Origin: Pararhizobium capsulatum DSM 1112
GTDB lineage: Bacteria; Pseudomonadota; Alphaproteobacteria; Rhizobiales; Rhizobiaceae
DNA: 64,000 bases
Reading direction: 5' to 3'
Assembly (NCBI RefSeq): GCF_030814475.1
Contig: NZ_JAUSVF010000002.1
Span: 558,001 to 622,000, forward strand
Under the pieces are notes generated by a model. It saw nothing but the letters and a program-made list of their open reading frames with translations, ran no database searches and was not told the DNA's origin. The position numbers were made by a program, and so were the translations under genes. This document shows positions 8,988 to 18,394 of the stretch, piece by piece; the stretch's first letter is position 1, and each line of letters opens with the position of its first letter.

Positions 8988-9228
8988 TAGTGCATTTTGC
9001 CCGAACTATTTTCCCGATTTTTTTGCTGCGCCGCGATAGCGACATGATCGCTTTCCATGTTGTCTGTGTCCATACGGACGCTGAAGCGTAGCGAGAATCA
9101 TTCAGATTCGCGTCCCCCGCTTTAGCTCTTTGTTTTTAGGCATGTCGTTTTCGCAAAACCGCTGCACATCTTTGCGCGACATGCTGTAGCTGGGCACGGA
9201 ATGCCTGGAACGCAGGAGGCGGATAAGC

Positions 9229-10233
9229 ATGGACAACGGGATATGCGTCATAATCGCAGCAATGAATGCTGCGCCCACCATCGCACGCGCGGTGGAGACG
9301 GCGCTTCGAGAACCCGAAACCATCGAGGTCATCGTCATCGACGACGGCTCCAGGGATGACACGATCGGCGCGGCAAAAACCGTTGACGACGGCAGCGGTC
9401 GGCTAAGAACGCACCGTTTCGAACAAAATCGTGGACCAGCAGCAGCCCGCAACATGGCGATCGAGATGTCGAAGGCGGAGGTTCTTTCGATCCTGGATGC
9501 CGATGATTTTTTGTTTCCCGGCCGCTTTCGACAACTGCTGGCCCAGGAGGACTGGGATTTCGTTGCCGACAACATCGCCTTTGTCGACGAGGAGGGAGCA
9601 TCCCGGGCGCACCTCGAACTTGTCGAGATCGAGCCCGATCCCAAGCTCATCGATCTCAAGACCTTCGTCGAAGGCAACATTTCGAAGAGTGGCGTGCGCC
9701 GCGGCGAGATCGGCTTCCTGAAGCCTCTGATGCGGCGGGCCTTTCTCGACGAAAACGGGCTGCGCTACCGTGAGGACCTGCGGCTTGGCGAAGACTATGA
9801 TCTCTACGCCCGCGCCCTTGCTGCCGGTGCACGCTACAAGGTGATCCATAGCTGCGGTTATGGCGCAGTCGTGCGTGGCAATTCGCTGAGTGGCAGCCAT
9901 CGCACCGAAGATCTGCGCCGGCTCTACGAGGCGGATCGGGCCATTCTGTCACAGGCTCCTCTTTCCAATGAAGAGCGCAGAATCATTCGCCAGCATGAAC
10001 AGCACATCCGGGCTCGCTACGAGCTGCGCCACTTCCTGGATTTGAAAAAGAGCCAGGGATTTGCGCATGCGCTGAGCTACGCAGTGCGCCATCCCGCCGC
10101 TTTACCGGCCATCGCAGGCGGAATTTTTGCCGATAAGTCGCAGCGTTTTAGACGCCCTCCGGAAGCGCCGGTGGCGCTGGGCGGCACGGGAAAGCTGCGT
10201 TATCTGCTGACCGCACCGGCCGGACGGGGTTGA
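9229..10233 (+). CDS. exoU: ExoU, succinoglycan glucosyltransferase (GT2)
   Basis: A 334-residue inverting family-2 glycosyltransferase. The N-terminal nucleotide-sugar fold shows VIIAAMNAAPTI, the IDDGS motif (D38-D39) and the metal-binding DADD motif (D90-D93); a later LGEDYDLYARAL segment supplies the catalytic-base ED region. In S. meliloti ExoU adds the sixth sugar of the octasaccharide repeat. Between ExoU, ExoW and ExoO, which are similar, assignment follows position: this gene is next to exoX and converges with exoV, as in the known cluster. A clear AGGAGG site precedes ATG 9229. No transmembrane segment is evident, so it is a peripheral cytoplasmic enzyme. Confidence 0.88.
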   Translation: MDNGICVIIAAMNAAPTIARAVETALREPETIEVIVIDDGSRDDTIGAAKTVDDGSGRLRTHRFEQNRGPAAARNMAIEMSKAEVLSILDADDFLFPGRFRQLLAQEDWDFVADNIAFVDEEGASRAHLELVEIEPDPKLIDLKTFVEGNISKSGVRRGEIGFLKPLMRRAFLDENGLRYREDLRLGEDYDLYARALAAGARYKVIHSCGYGAVVRGNSLSGSHRTEDLRRLYEADRAILSQAPLSNEERRIIRQHEQHIRARYELRHFLDLKKSQGFAHALSYAVRHPAALPAIAGGIFADKSQRFRRPPEAPVALGGTGKLRYLLTAPAGRG

Positions 10234-10257
10234 TCCCCCGCCCGGCTCTGCACGTGG

Positions 10258-11208
10258 TCAGAGGTAATCCCGGCGAACACCATCAAGAACGTTCAGGAAC
10301 CGCTCCTTGCGTTCGGCAAGAGCCCTGTCGCTGCTCAGCTGCGGTTCGGCACGACTTGCCTGCCACAGAGCAAGGGTGGAAGGTGCAGCCAACATCTGCT
10401 TGGCGGCGGAGCGCAGGCCGGTTACCCGCGGCTCTTGCTCCCTGACCATCACTTCGCCGTCGTCATTCATGGCCGACGTATTTGCGGTCGGCGCCTGGCC
10501 TGCATCGAAGCCGACGCCCCAGAAGCGGGTTCCCTTCAGCATCGCCTCGGCCCGGGTCGAAACCGGGATCTGCCGTGGGCGATAGGTCACACCCAGCGTG
10601 CTTGCCCAGTCGTTCCACTTGAAGCTGTTGATGCTCGGCGATGTGCTCACGGCCACCCACGGCACGCGGAATGCATCCGCCAGGATGGCCCCGTGCATGG
10701 ATTCGGCAATGATCAGTTCGGACCGTGCGATATCGGCGATCACTTCCTTGGCGTCGCCGCGCGGATCGATATAGTTGATCCCGACGGTGCTGCAAACTTC
10801 TCCCCAAAGCCCGGCCACGGCCGATTCCCAATGGGGAACGAAGCTCTTCTTCACCGTCTTGGGAATGTTGCGATACTCCGGCATATCGGCAACCATGACG
10901 GCCGGATCGACAATGCCAAGGCTTTCGTCCACGCCGACTTTCTTTGCCGTAAGAGGACCGCGCACGCAGCGGATATCCCATTCGTTGGCGTCGCTCATGT
11001 CTGGCAAACTGCCATAGCCAAAACCGCTTCCGAGCACCAGCTTGTGCCCGGTGCCCTCAAGCAAGGCCTTGCTCAACACCGTGCCGACGCCGACGAGGAG
11101 GGTTTCGGGATGGACCTCTCGAAAGCCCTGCAACAGGAAATCCCAGAGCCAAAGATTGAGATCGTCACCAAAGTTTCCGTGTTGGGATTCCCAGTAATAA
11201 GGCTTCAT
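10258..11208 (-). CDS. exoV: ExoV, succinoglycan pyruvyltransferase
   Basis: A 316-residue protein of the polysaccharide pyruvyl transferase family. It begins with YYWESQHGNFGDDLNLWLW (residues 4-22), the family's N-terminal signature, and carries VGVGTVLSKALLEGTGHKLVLGSGFGYG, CVRGPLTAKKVG and the conserved SELIIAESMHGAILADAF segment. It adds the 4,6-ketal pyruvate from phosphoenolpyruvate to the terminal glucose, which in S. meliloti is required for later polymerisation. It lies 40 bases downstream of exoW on the same strand and converges with exoU (24-base gap). Confidence 0.93.
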   Translation of the reverse strand: MKPYYWESQHGNFGDDLNLWLWDFLLQGFREVHPETLLVGVGTVLSKALLEGTGHKLVLGSGFGYGSLPDMSDANEWDIRCVRGPLTAKKVGVDESLGIVDPAVMVADMPEYRNIPKTVKKSFVPHWESAVAGLWGEVCSTVGINYIDPRGDAKEVIADIARSELIIAESMHGAILADAFRVPWVAVSTSPSINSFKWNDWASTLGVTYRPRQIPVSTRAEAMLKGTRFWGVGFDAGQAPTANTSAMNDDGEVMVREQEPRVTGLRSAAKQMLAAPSTLALWQASRAEPQLSSDRALAERKERFLNVLDGVRRDYL

Positions 11209-11248
11209 CGAAGTCTCCTGGTTGGGAGTAAAAAAAGTGCGCGCGGGT

Positions 11249-12208
11249 TCAACGGGCGAATTTCCCGGCTGCGAGTTCGAAGACGCTCTTCAAAAGCACC
11301 GGATCGCGCCAGACCCAGCGGGCAAGAAGCGGGATTTGCGGCAGCTTCCGACGCTTGACGAGGCGAGCCTGGCTCCAGAGTGCCTGCCGACGGGCTGTGG
11401 TTTTGTACGATCGGATCGATGCCACCTCCGCCGGCCTCTTGGAAAAACGCCCTTCAAGGGTGTCGAGTGCGACCCAGGTGTTGAACTGCTGCTGGAGGAA
11501 TTCCGGGGAATCGTTGTCGATCCCGTGGAAGATGTTGATCCCCTCGCCGCGCACCGCGCCAGCGGCGTCGCACAGAACGACCCTTTCTGCTGAAAGCACG
11601 CAGTCGCAGAAAAACAGCACATCCTCAGCAGCAAGCCTCAGCTTGGGATCGAAACGAATGGTCTGGAACAGTTTTCGCCCGATGACCATGCAAGAAAGAT
11701 GCAGAAAGCTCCAGTTTTTCAGCATGGCGCTCGAAAGCTCGGGCAGCTCCACGAGAAGAGGCTCTTCCTGAAGCCGGTGCACCGTTTCGGTCTTTGCAAG
11801 ATCGGCGACACCGAAATGATAATAAAATGCATCACCACCGGTAATCGATGCCCAATAGCAGTCCGCGCCGAAGCGCGTCATGCCCTCACAGGCATTTTTC
11901 AGGTGATCCGGCGTCCAGACATCATCCGAATCGAGGAAGGCCGCAAATTCTGTTTCCGGTCCGATATTGTTAAGACCGGTGTTGCGCGCACCACCCGGTC
12001 CGGCATTCGGCTGGCGGATAATACGGATGCGGTTTTTCTCTTCCGAAGACAGAGGTTTCAGTTCCTCGTCAATGGGATAGGGTGATTGATCATCGACGAT
12101 GACGACGTCGAAGTCGGTGAATGTCTGGGCAAAAACAGACGCGAGTGCGCGCCTGAGAATTCCCGGCTCTTTCTGGTAGTACGGTATGACGACTGTCAGT
12201 CTTGCCAT
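11249..12208 (-). CDS. exoW: ExoW, succinoglycan glucosyltransferase (GT2)
   Basis: A 319-residue family-2 glycosyltransferase with TVVIPYYQKEPGIL at the N-terminus, the IVDDQS motif (D39-D40), NAGPGGARNTG and the FLDSDD metal site (D93-D96). ExoW adds the seventh sugar of the octasaccharide unit in S. meliloti. It is the promoter-proximal gene of a leftward pair exoW-exoV and is divergent from exoT with 122 bases between starts, so the two transcripts share a control region. Position between exoT and exoV decides the name among similar GT2 paralogues. Confidence 0.9.
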   Translation of the reverse strand: MARLTVVIPYYQKEPGILRRALASVFAQTFTDFDVVIVDDQSPYPIDEELKPLSSEEKNRIRIIRQPNAGPGGARNTGLNNIGPETEFAAFLDSDDVWTPDHLKNACEGMTRFGADCYWASITGGDAFYYHFGVADLAKTETVHRLQEEPLLVELPELSSAMLKNWSFLHLSCMVIGRKLFQTIRFDPKLRLAAEDVLFFCDCVLSAERVVLCDAAGAVRGEGINIFHGIDNDSPEFLQQQFNTWVALDTLEGRFSKRPAEVASIRSYKTTARRQALWSQARLVKRRKLPQIPLLARWVWRDPVLLKSVFELAAGKFAR

Positions 12209-12330
12209 TATTTCGCCCCTGCGGTTTCTCTAAAACGAGTTGCGTGATCTCCTCCCACCGGGTCGCGGCGTTATGTCTCTTACAGGCCTCGTTGGTCTTT
12301 TGTCCCCTCCCCTTTACCCAGGATGCTGCC

Positions 12331-13797
12331 ATGCCGACCGTTATCAACGCAAAGTCCGTGACGCGAAACGTCGCATGGAGCGTCCTATCCAAGACAAGTA
12401 CTTTCGGGCTTAAGTTTGTCACTGTTCCGATTCTGGCAAGGGTTTTGTCGCCAGAAGAATTCGGCGCGGTGGCCGTGGCGCTCACTGTCGTGCAGTTTCT
12501 GGCGATGATCGGCGGGGCCGGTCTCGCCTCCGCCTTGATCATCCAGCGCGACGAGGACATGGACACTATCCACTCGGTTTTCTGGGCGAATCTGGCGATT
12601 TCTTGCCTCATGGCGCTCGGGCTCTACGTGTGGGCGGATGAGATCGCGACGCTGCTCGGGGCTTCGGAAGCATCCTATCTGCTGCAGCTGATGAGCCTCC
12701 TCATTCCGCTTCAGCTCGGCGGCGACGTCGCCTACGCTCTTCTCGCCCGACGCATGCAATTCGGCAAGGATGCGCTCTGGAGCATGATTTCCGAATCAGC
12801 TGGCGCGATCATTGCGCTGGCGATGGCGCTGGCCGGTTTTGGGGTGTGGGCACTCGTCGCGCAACTCTTTCTGTCCACCATCATCCGGCTCGCCGGCCTT
12901 TACGCCGTCTCCCGCTATGCCCCGCGATTCGTGCTCTTGCCACAACGGGTCATAGCGCTCAGCCGCTTCAGTTTCGGCATGATGGGCTCGGAAATCGCCA
13001 ATTTCATTACCTTCCAATCGCCGATGGTCGTCATCTCCCGTCATCTCGGGCTTGCTGACGCCGGCGCCTACTCGGCCGCAAACCGTTTTGCCAGCATTCC
13101 GAACCAGGTCGTGCTTTCAGCTGTGATGGGTGTTCTTTTTCCAGCCTTCAGCACGATGATGGAAGACCGCGAGCGCCGATCGAGCGCCCTGATGTTGAGC
13201 ACCCAGGTAACGACAGTTCTGCTGGCGCCGATGATGTTCGGGATCTGGGCGCTTGCCGAGCCGGCCATGCGCGTGCTCTTCGGTGAACAATGGGCCTATG
13301 CCTGGCCGGTACTCGGGCTTCTTGCGCTGTCCAAAGGGCTTCTTACCCCCTGCAGCACGTTCATTCCCTATCTCAAGGGCATCGGCTATGGCGGCACACT
13401 CTTTTGGTGGGCGATCCTGCGCGCCGTCATCACCACGGCGGCCGTCGCCTATGGCGCGATAACGGGCGGTCTCGTCGATGCGATGATCTGGCTCTGCGTC
13501 GTCAACGCCATCGTTCTCGTCGGCTATTCCTGGGTGGTTTTTCAGGCCGACCAGATGCCGTTCCTCCGAGGTTTCTTCATCTGCTGCCGCCCCATGATTA
13601 TGGCAATGGTGATGGCAGGCGTCGTTCGCCTGCTGCTGGAACGTTTCGGCGATCTCGTTCCCAACCAGGCTCTGCAAGTGGTTATCGGCGCGGCAATAGG
13701 CGGCGTGATCTACGGGTTGCTTGTCCTGATGACAGAACGCCAGCTATTCGGGAAACTCATCGAGCTTGTCCGTCGACGGCGGGCCGTACCATCCTAA
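12331..13797 (+). CDS. exoT: ExoT, lipid-linked oligosaccharide flippase (Wzx/PST family)
   Basis: A 488-residue polytopic membrane protein with about 12-14 hydrophobic segments and the polysaccharide-synthesis/flippase family features (NVAWSVLSKTSTFGLKFVTVPILARVLSPEEFG at the N-terminus). It should move undecaprenyl-linked succinoglycan octasaccharides across the inner membrane; in S. meliloti ExoT is also linked to production of low-molecular-weight material. ATG 12331 was chosen over an upstream TTG frame (12202), which would run through the exoW start; an AGGA at 12320-12323 precedes it. It is divergent from exoW. Confidence 0.91.
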   Translation: MPTVINAKSVTRNVAWSVLSKTSTFGLKFVTVPILARVLSPEEFGAVAVALTVVQFLAMIGGAGLASALIIQRDEDMDTIHSVFWANLAISCLMALGLYVWADEIATLLGASEASYLLQLMSLLIPLQLGGDVAYALLARRMQFGKDALWSMISESAGAIIALAMALAGFGVWALVAQLFLSTIIRLAGLYAVSRYAPRFVLLPQRVIALSRFSFGMMGSEIANFITFQSPMVVISRHLGLADAGAYSAANRFASIPNQVVLSAVMGVLFPAFSTMMEDRERRSSALMLSTQVTTVLLAPMMFGIWALAEPAMRVLFGEQWAYAWPVLGLLALSKGLLTPCSTFIPYLKGIGYGGTLFWWAILRAVITTAAVAYGAITGGLVDAMIWLCVVNAIVLVGYSWVVFQADQMPFLRGFFICCRPMIMAMVMAGVVRLLLERFGDLVPNQALQVVIGAAIGGVIYGLLVLMTERQLFGKLIELVRRRRAVPS

Positions 13798-14176
13798 CAG
13801 AGAATCACGCGCGTCAGATTGAACACGATTTCGCCACATTTGGGCGGGGATGAAGCGATTTTATGCGGCAATTTCGGCAACCATCGAAGAAATATCAAAA
13901 ATACACACGTCTTATGATTGTAAAATTTGCTGTATTTTAGCAGTTCCTTCAACTTTCTTATTATCAGGACTTTTTAGCCCCTGAGGCAGCTGAACCGTTC
14001 GGAAAATCCCATAAAATCGTCCGGGGCTTTTGCTGCACTGCAACCAAATCCCGATAATTTTTTTGCTGCACCGCCATATTTTTCCGCTTCAACCAGCCTA
14101 GTTTATGTCCTGCGGGCTCAAGTCTGCTCTTTTGAAACGGCGGCCATTTGGCCACGCAACAGGGGTGACTGACATC
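13798..14176. promoter_or_regulatory. exoT-exoH intergenic region; place of the missing exoI
   Basis: About 380 bases without a credible gene. It is strongly AT-rich at 13870-13970 and should contain the promoter of the exoHKLAMONP operon. In S. meliloti exoI, a small thermonuclease-like gene, lies between exoH and exoT; I see no remnant of it here. A TTGCTGCACTGCAA palindrome-like site lies at 14030-14043, and a half-site TTGCTGCACCGC after a long T-run lies at 14063-14074. Confidence 0.6.
14030..14043. promoter_or_regulatory. TGC-type palindromic site upstream of exoH
   Basis: TTGCTGCACTGCAA has matching TTGC/GCAA ends and lies about 135-150 bases upstream of the exoH start. Similar sequences occur upstream of exoY (8013-8023) and as half-sites before exoU (9023-9034) and here (14063-14074). 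A shared operator for the exo transcripts is inferred. Confidence 0.4.
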
Positions 14177-15304
14177 GTGGATATGAACGCGAATGTGTCT
14201 TCGCGGATCAATCTGATGCGCATCGTGCTCATCTCGGGGATCGTGTTCGTGCACGTTCCCCACGATCCGGCAAACAGCCCATTTTTGGGCAGCTATGGGT
14301 TTATCGACTGGATCCGGGTGTTTCTCGGAGACAGCCTTTTTCGGGTCGGCGTGCCCTGCCTCAGCGCTATCTCCGGCTATCTGCTTTTTCGCAGGGGCTT
14401 TGATGGCTTTCATTATGGCAAGACGCTGCGCACCAAGGCGGTGACGGTACTCCTGCCTTTCCTGCTCTGGAACCTGATGTTCCTGGGCTTCGTCATGATC
14501 GCCCAGAGCCTCGGTATTGGCTTTGGCTATCTTCCGGATGTGATCAACGCGACACCCCGCGAGATGGCGAGCTTTGCCTTCGCTCTCGAAGACTGGCCGA
14601 TCGACCTTCCGCTCTATTTTCTGCGCGATCTGCTGCTGTGTCTCGTGCTTTCGCCGGTGCTTGGCATTTTGATGCAGCGTTATCCACGTGCCACGCTCAT
14701 TGTCTTTCTGGCCTATGCCGTCCTGCCGGTGCCAAACGGCATTTTCCTCAAGAAGTCGATCCTCTTCGGCTTCAGCGCGGGCATCGGCGTGGCGCTTCAT
14801 CATGTCAATCTGGTAGCCATTGATCGGCACGCCAAAGCCATCTTCGCGGTGGTGTTTGCGGCAACGATCTGGCTCTCGGTCGGGCTGTATGTGACCGGCC
14901 CGGAATTTCCGCTCTGGCTCGACATGGCCCGAAGCTTGATTGCCCTCACCGGCATTCTCGGCGCCTGGGCCTTGTCCGCACTGCTGGTCGGGACCTTGCT
15001 CGGGCAGCGACTGTCTCGCGGCGGCGGGCTCAGCTTCTGGATTTTCTGTGCGCATTATCCGCTGCTGATCGTGTTCTGGATGATCTGGAACAGGCTGGGC
15101 ATCGACACCTACCCGCTGTTCTACGTCGCAGCGCCAATCCTCGCGATTGCCCTTCTGACCCTCTCCCATGCCGCTGCGCAGAGCCTGTTTCCGCGCCTGC
15201 ACGCCGTGCTCACGGGCAATCGTATCGGGGGAAAAGCTCGTTTGTCCGCTCCGCCATCGATGCAGGCTTCCGGCACTGCCAAGTATGCGCCGCAACAACG
15301 ATGA
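14177..15304 (+). CDS. exoH: ExoH, succinoglycan succinyltransferase (acyltransferase_3 family)
   Basis: A polytopic membrane acyltransferase of about 375 residues. The N-terminus RINLMRIVLISGIVFVHVPHDP carries the family's histidine in the first membrane helix, followed by GVPCLSAISGYLLFR and about nine further hydrophobic segments. ExoH succinylates succinoglycan; succinylation is required in S. meliloti for low-molecular-weight polymer and symbiosis. The start is uncertain. GTG 14177 has a good AGGGGTG site at 14161-14167, ATG 14183 lies two codons later, and ATG 14105 would add 24 residues but lacks a ribosome-binding site. It heads the long rightward operon; its stop overlaps a possible upstream start of exoK. 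Confidence 0.88.
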   Translation: MDMNANVSSRINLMRIVLISGIVFVHVPHDPANSPFLGSYGFIDWIRVFLGDSLFRVGVPCLSAISGYLLFRRGFDGFHYGKTLRTKAVTVLLPFLLWNLMFLGFVMIAQSLGIGFGYLPDVINATPREMASFAFALEDWPIDLPLYFLRDLLLCLVLSPVLGILMQRYPRATLIVFLAYAVLPVPNGIFLKKSILFGFSAGIGVALHHVNLVAIDRHAKAIFAVVFAATIWLSVGLYVTGPEFPLWLDMARSLIALTGILGAWALSALLVGTLLGQRLSRGGGLSFWIFCAHYPLLIVFWMIWNRLGIDTYPLFYVAAPILAIALLTLSHAAAQSLFPRLHAVLTGNRIGGKARLSAPPSMQASGTAKYAPQQR

Positions 15305-15333
15305 TCAAAAAGACAAAGAAGGACGAAACGACC

Positions 15334-16113
15334 ATGTTCAAACAGTCCCATAGTTTCTTAGCCGCGGCTGCCGTTGTCGCCAGCCTTGCCTCACCTGTTT
15401 TCGCTCAGGAAGGCGCCACGGGAACCTCTTTTGTCGAGGAATTCGACGCACTGAATCCAGCCATCTGGTATGTTTCCGACGGCTGGAACAACGGCACGCA
15501 TCAGAATTGCACCTGGTCGAAGCAGCAGGTGAAGGTCGATGATGGCAAGCTGACGCTCACTTTCGAACAGCGCGAGGCAGGCGAGCGCCAGTTCGTCTGC
15601 GGTGAAATCCAGACGAAAAAGCGCTTCGGCTACGGTACTTACGAAGTGCGGATGAAGACCGCGGACGGCTCCGGCTTGAACTCCGCCTTCTTCACCTACA
15701 TAGGCCCGACCGACAAGAAAGATCACGACGAGATCGATTTCGAGGTACTGGGCAAGAACCCCGCCAAGGTGCAGCTCAATCAATATGTTTCCGCCAAGGG
15801 CGGCAACGAAAAGCTTGTCGATGTATCGGGCGGCGCCAACAGCGAATTCAACGACTACGCCTTCGTCTGGGAGAAAGACCGCCTTCGCTATTACCTCAAT
15901 GGCCAGCTGGTGCATGAGGTGACCGAACCGGCGAAACTGCCTGTCAACGCGCAGAAGATCTTTGTCAGTCTCTGGGGTACGGACACCCTCAAGGACTGGA
16001 TGGGTGCCTTTTCCTACAGTAAGCCCTCGACGCTTCAGGTCGATCGCATCGCGTTTACGGCCGAAGGCGATGCCTGCCAGTGGGCGGGCTCCGTTGCCTG
16101 CATACTGAACTGA
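15334..16113 (+). CDS. exoK: ExoK, endo-beta-1,3-1,4-glycanase (GH16)
   Basis: A 259-residue secreted glycoside hydrolase family 16 enzyme. A signal peptide (residues 1-24, ending PVFA) is followed by the jelly-roll catalytic domain containing the diagnostic DEIDFE motif at 132-137, with nucleophile E133, D135 and acid/base E137 all intact. ExoK cleaves nascent succinoglycan to lower-molecular-weight forms. ATG 15334 with AAGGAC upstream was preferred; an in-frame ATG at 15301 overlaps the exoH stop (ATGA) and would put a lysine-rich extension before the signal peptide. Cotranscribed with exoH and exoL. Confidence 0.95.
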   Translation: MFKQSHSFLAAAAVVASLASPVFAQEGATGTSFVEEFDALNPAIWYVSDGWNNGTHQNCTWSKQQVKVDDGKLTLTFEQREAGERQFVCGEIQTKKRFGYGTYEVRMKTADGSGLNSAFFTYIGPTDKKDHDEIDFEVLGKNPAKVQLNQYVSAKGGNEKLVDVSGGANSEFNDYAFVWEKDRLRYYLNGQLVHEVTEPAKLPVNAQKIFVSLWGTDTLKDWMGAFSYSKPSTLQVDRIAFTAEGDACQWAGSVACILN

Positions 16114-16176
16114 GTGCCGTTCTTGAACGCCCGATCGTTGCCGGCAATGACGCCGATGCCCTCCAGGAAAGACCCG

Positions 16177-17379
16177 ATGCCGCATATCCTCTATCTGGCA
16201 CACGACCTTGCCGATCCGGCCATCCGCCGCAGGGTACTGACCTTGCAGGCCGGTGGAGCGGACCTGACGCTTGCCGGCTTTCGCCGCGGCTCGGATAGCA
16301 AAGTTGCAGGCGACATTCATCAGCCGATCGAGCTCGGCGTAACTGAGGACGCGCGCTTTCTGCAGCGGGCGACGGCGGTCGCCAAGGCATGTTTTACGCT
16401 TTCGACCCGTATGAAATCTGCGAAAAAGCCCGATGTGATCATCGCCCGCAATCTTGAAATGCTGGCAGTCGCACAGCGTGCGAACAGCCTGTTCGGCGGC
16501 GACATCCCTATCGTCTACGAATGCCTCGACATTCACAGACTGCTGCTGCGCACCGATGCGCTTGGCCGTGTCATGCGCGCTGCCGAGGCCCGGCTGGGGC
16601 GCAATGTCCAACTTCTCGTGACCAGCTCGCCAGCCTTTGTAGAGAACTATTTCCGTCCACTTTCGGGATTGGATGCGCCTATCCTGCTGGTCGAAAACCA
16701 GGTCCTGGATCTCGACGGCATCGAGATTGCCACATCGATTGCAAGGCCGCCTGCGCAGAATGCGGCCTGGAAGATCGGCTGGTTTGGCGCCCTGCGCTGC
16801 CGCAAGTCGCTAGATATCCTGTCGCGTTTCTCAAGGGCGATGGATGGCAAGGTCGAGGTCGTGCTGCGCGGACGTCCTGCCTATTCGGAATTTAATGATT
16901 TCGATGCGCTGGTCGCGGCCGAGCCCCATCTTTCATTTCACGGCGCCTATCGGAATCCGGAGGATCTTTCCGGCATTTACGAGAATGTGCAGTTTTCCTG
17001 GGTGATCGACTTCTTTGAAGAAGGCCTGAATTCCAAATGGCTGCTCCCCAACCGTCTCTATGAAAGCTGCCGTTTCGGCGCCGTGCCGCTTACGCTGGAA
17101 GGCACGGAGACGGCACGTTTCCTCAAACGTCGCGGCATAGGTGTCATCGTGCCGGATGTGCGTGTCGAGACGCTTTGCGACACCTTCCAGACGATGACGA
17201 CCGAGCTCTATGCCGAGAGCTTTTCCGGTCTCGCAGCGCAGGATCCGGCGCAGTGGACCTTTGACCGGGCTGACTGCCGAGGCCTCGTCCAGCGCCTAGC
17301 AATCTTGGCCGCAAGCCCGCGCTTGACGCCGACTTTCCCTTCACCAACCGCCACAACGAGGGTGAACCTGCATGACTGA
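16177..17379 (+). CDS. exoL: ExoL, succinoglycan glucosyltransferase
   Basis: A 400-residue cytoplasmic glycosyltransferase without the GT2 DxD pattern; it starts MPHILYLAHDLADPAI and has the conserved C-terminal segment EEGLNSKWLLPNRLYESCRFGAVPL typical of the ExoL group, giving a GT-B-like picture. In S. meliloti ExoL adds the third sugar of the repeat unit. ATG 16177 is preceded by AGGAAAG and is preferred over GTG 16114. The stop overlaps the exoA start by 8 bases, so translation is probably coupled. Confidence 0.9.
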   Translation: MPHILYLAHDLADPAIRRRVLTLQAGGADLTLAGFRRGSDSKVAGDIHQPIELGVTEDARFLQRATAVAKACFTLSTRMKSAKKPDVIIARNLEMLAVAQRANSLFGGDIPIVYECLDIHRLLLRTDALGRVMRAAEARLGRNVQLLVTSSPAFVENYFRPLSGLDAPILLVENQVLDLDGIEIATSIARPPAQNAAWKIGWFGALRCRKSLDILSRFSRAMDGKVEVVLRGRPAYSEFNDFDALVAAEPHLSFHGAYRNPEDLSGIYENVQFSWVIDFFEEGLNSKWLLPNRLYESCRFGAVPLTLEGTETARFLKRRGIGVIVPDVRVETLCDTFQTMTTELYAESFSGLAAQDPAQWTFDRADCRGLVQRLAILAASPRLTPTFPSPTATTRVNLHD

Positions 17380-18394
17380 ACCGAAACGTTCCTACCGATG
17401 CCTGATCGTTATCCCTTGCCTCAACGAGGCCGAGCATATTGGTCCTCTGATTGATCAGCTTAGCGGTCCGATCGTGGCACTCGACGCCCGCCTCGTCGTT
17501 GTCGATGGCGGCAGCATGGACGGCACCCGGGCGATCGTATCCCGTATTGCTGCGGAGAACCCGCGTGTAACGATGCTCGATAATCCGAAGCGCATTCAGA
17601 GTGCAGCGATCAATCTCGCTGTCGCGACCTTCGGCGACGACTACGATTACATGATCCGCATCGATGCCCATGGCGCCTATCCCGACGACTATTGCCAGCG
17701 GCTGATGGAAGAGGCGATCACCACAGACGCAGATTCCGTTGTCGTGGCGATGCAGACCGTGGGCTTCGGCATCTTCCAGAAGGCGACGGCTTACGCGCAG
17801 AACTCCAAGCTCGGCAATGGCGGCTCCAAGCACCGCACCGGTGCCGGCAGCCATTGGGCCGATCACGGTCATCATGCGGTTATGCGCATCGCCGCTTTCA
17901 AAGCAGTCGGCGGTTATGACGAGGCTTTCAGCCATAACGAAGACGCCGAATTCGACTACCGGCTGAATGGGGCGGGCTACCGGATCTGGATGACCGACCG
18001 CACGAGCATGATCTATTATCCTCGCTCGAGCGTCGGCCCTCTTTTTCGCCAATATTTCGCCTATGGCCGCGGCCGTGCGCGCAATGTTCTCAAACATCGC
18101 GCACGGCCAAGCCTGCGACAGATGATCCCACTTGCTGTTGCCCCACTCGCCGCGGGCGCCCTGCTTGCTGTCATCAATTGGGCAGCGGTGATCCCCGTTG
18201 GCGTCTGGGCCTTCGCCTGCCTTGCCTATGGCTTTTGGATGGCAGTCGGGCAGCGTAACCCCTATGGCCCGCTTGCGGCGGTCTCGGCCATGGTCATGCA
18301 CTTTGCCTGGTCTGCCGGCTTCTGGCGTGAGCTTCTGGGCGTTCGCGGCCGCCGGTATCAGGCTCCGATGGCAATCGGCGGAGTGACACCATGA
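17372..18394 (+). CDS. exoA: ExoA, succinoglycan glucosyltransferase (GT2)
   Basis: A 340-residue family-2 glycosyltransferase with IVIPCLNEAEHI at the N-terminus, VVDGGSMDGT (residues 44-52) and a DAH metal-site variant at 98-100. The C-terminal region (about 245-300) has two hydrophobic segments that could anchor it in the inner membrane, as reported for ExoA proteins. It adds the first glucose to the galactose primer made by ExoY. Coupled to exoL (8-base overlap) and exoM (ATGA overlap). Confidence 0.93.
   Translation: MTEPKRSYRCLIVIPCLNEAEHIGPLIDQLSGPIVALDARLVVVDGGSMDGTRAIVSRIAAENPRVTMLDNPKRIQSAAINLAVATFGDDYDYMIRIDAHGAYPDDYCQRLMEEAITTDADSVVVAMQTVGFGIFQKATAYAQNSKLGNGGSKHRTGAGSHWADHGHHAVMRIAAFKAVGGYDEAFSHNEDAEFDYRLNGAGYRIWMTDRTSMIYYPRSSVGPLFRQYFAYGRGRARNVLKHRARPSLRQMIPLAVAPLAAGALLAVINWAAVIPVGVWAFACLAYGFWMAVGQRNPYGPLAAVSAMVMHFAWSAGFWRELLGVRGRRYQAPMAIGGVTP

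Noticed and set aside
13964..15298. 444-codon minus-strand frame opposite exoH
   Set aside because: Very rich in Glu, Gln, His and Arg as expected for the complement of a membrane protein gene; exoH matches its family and operon.
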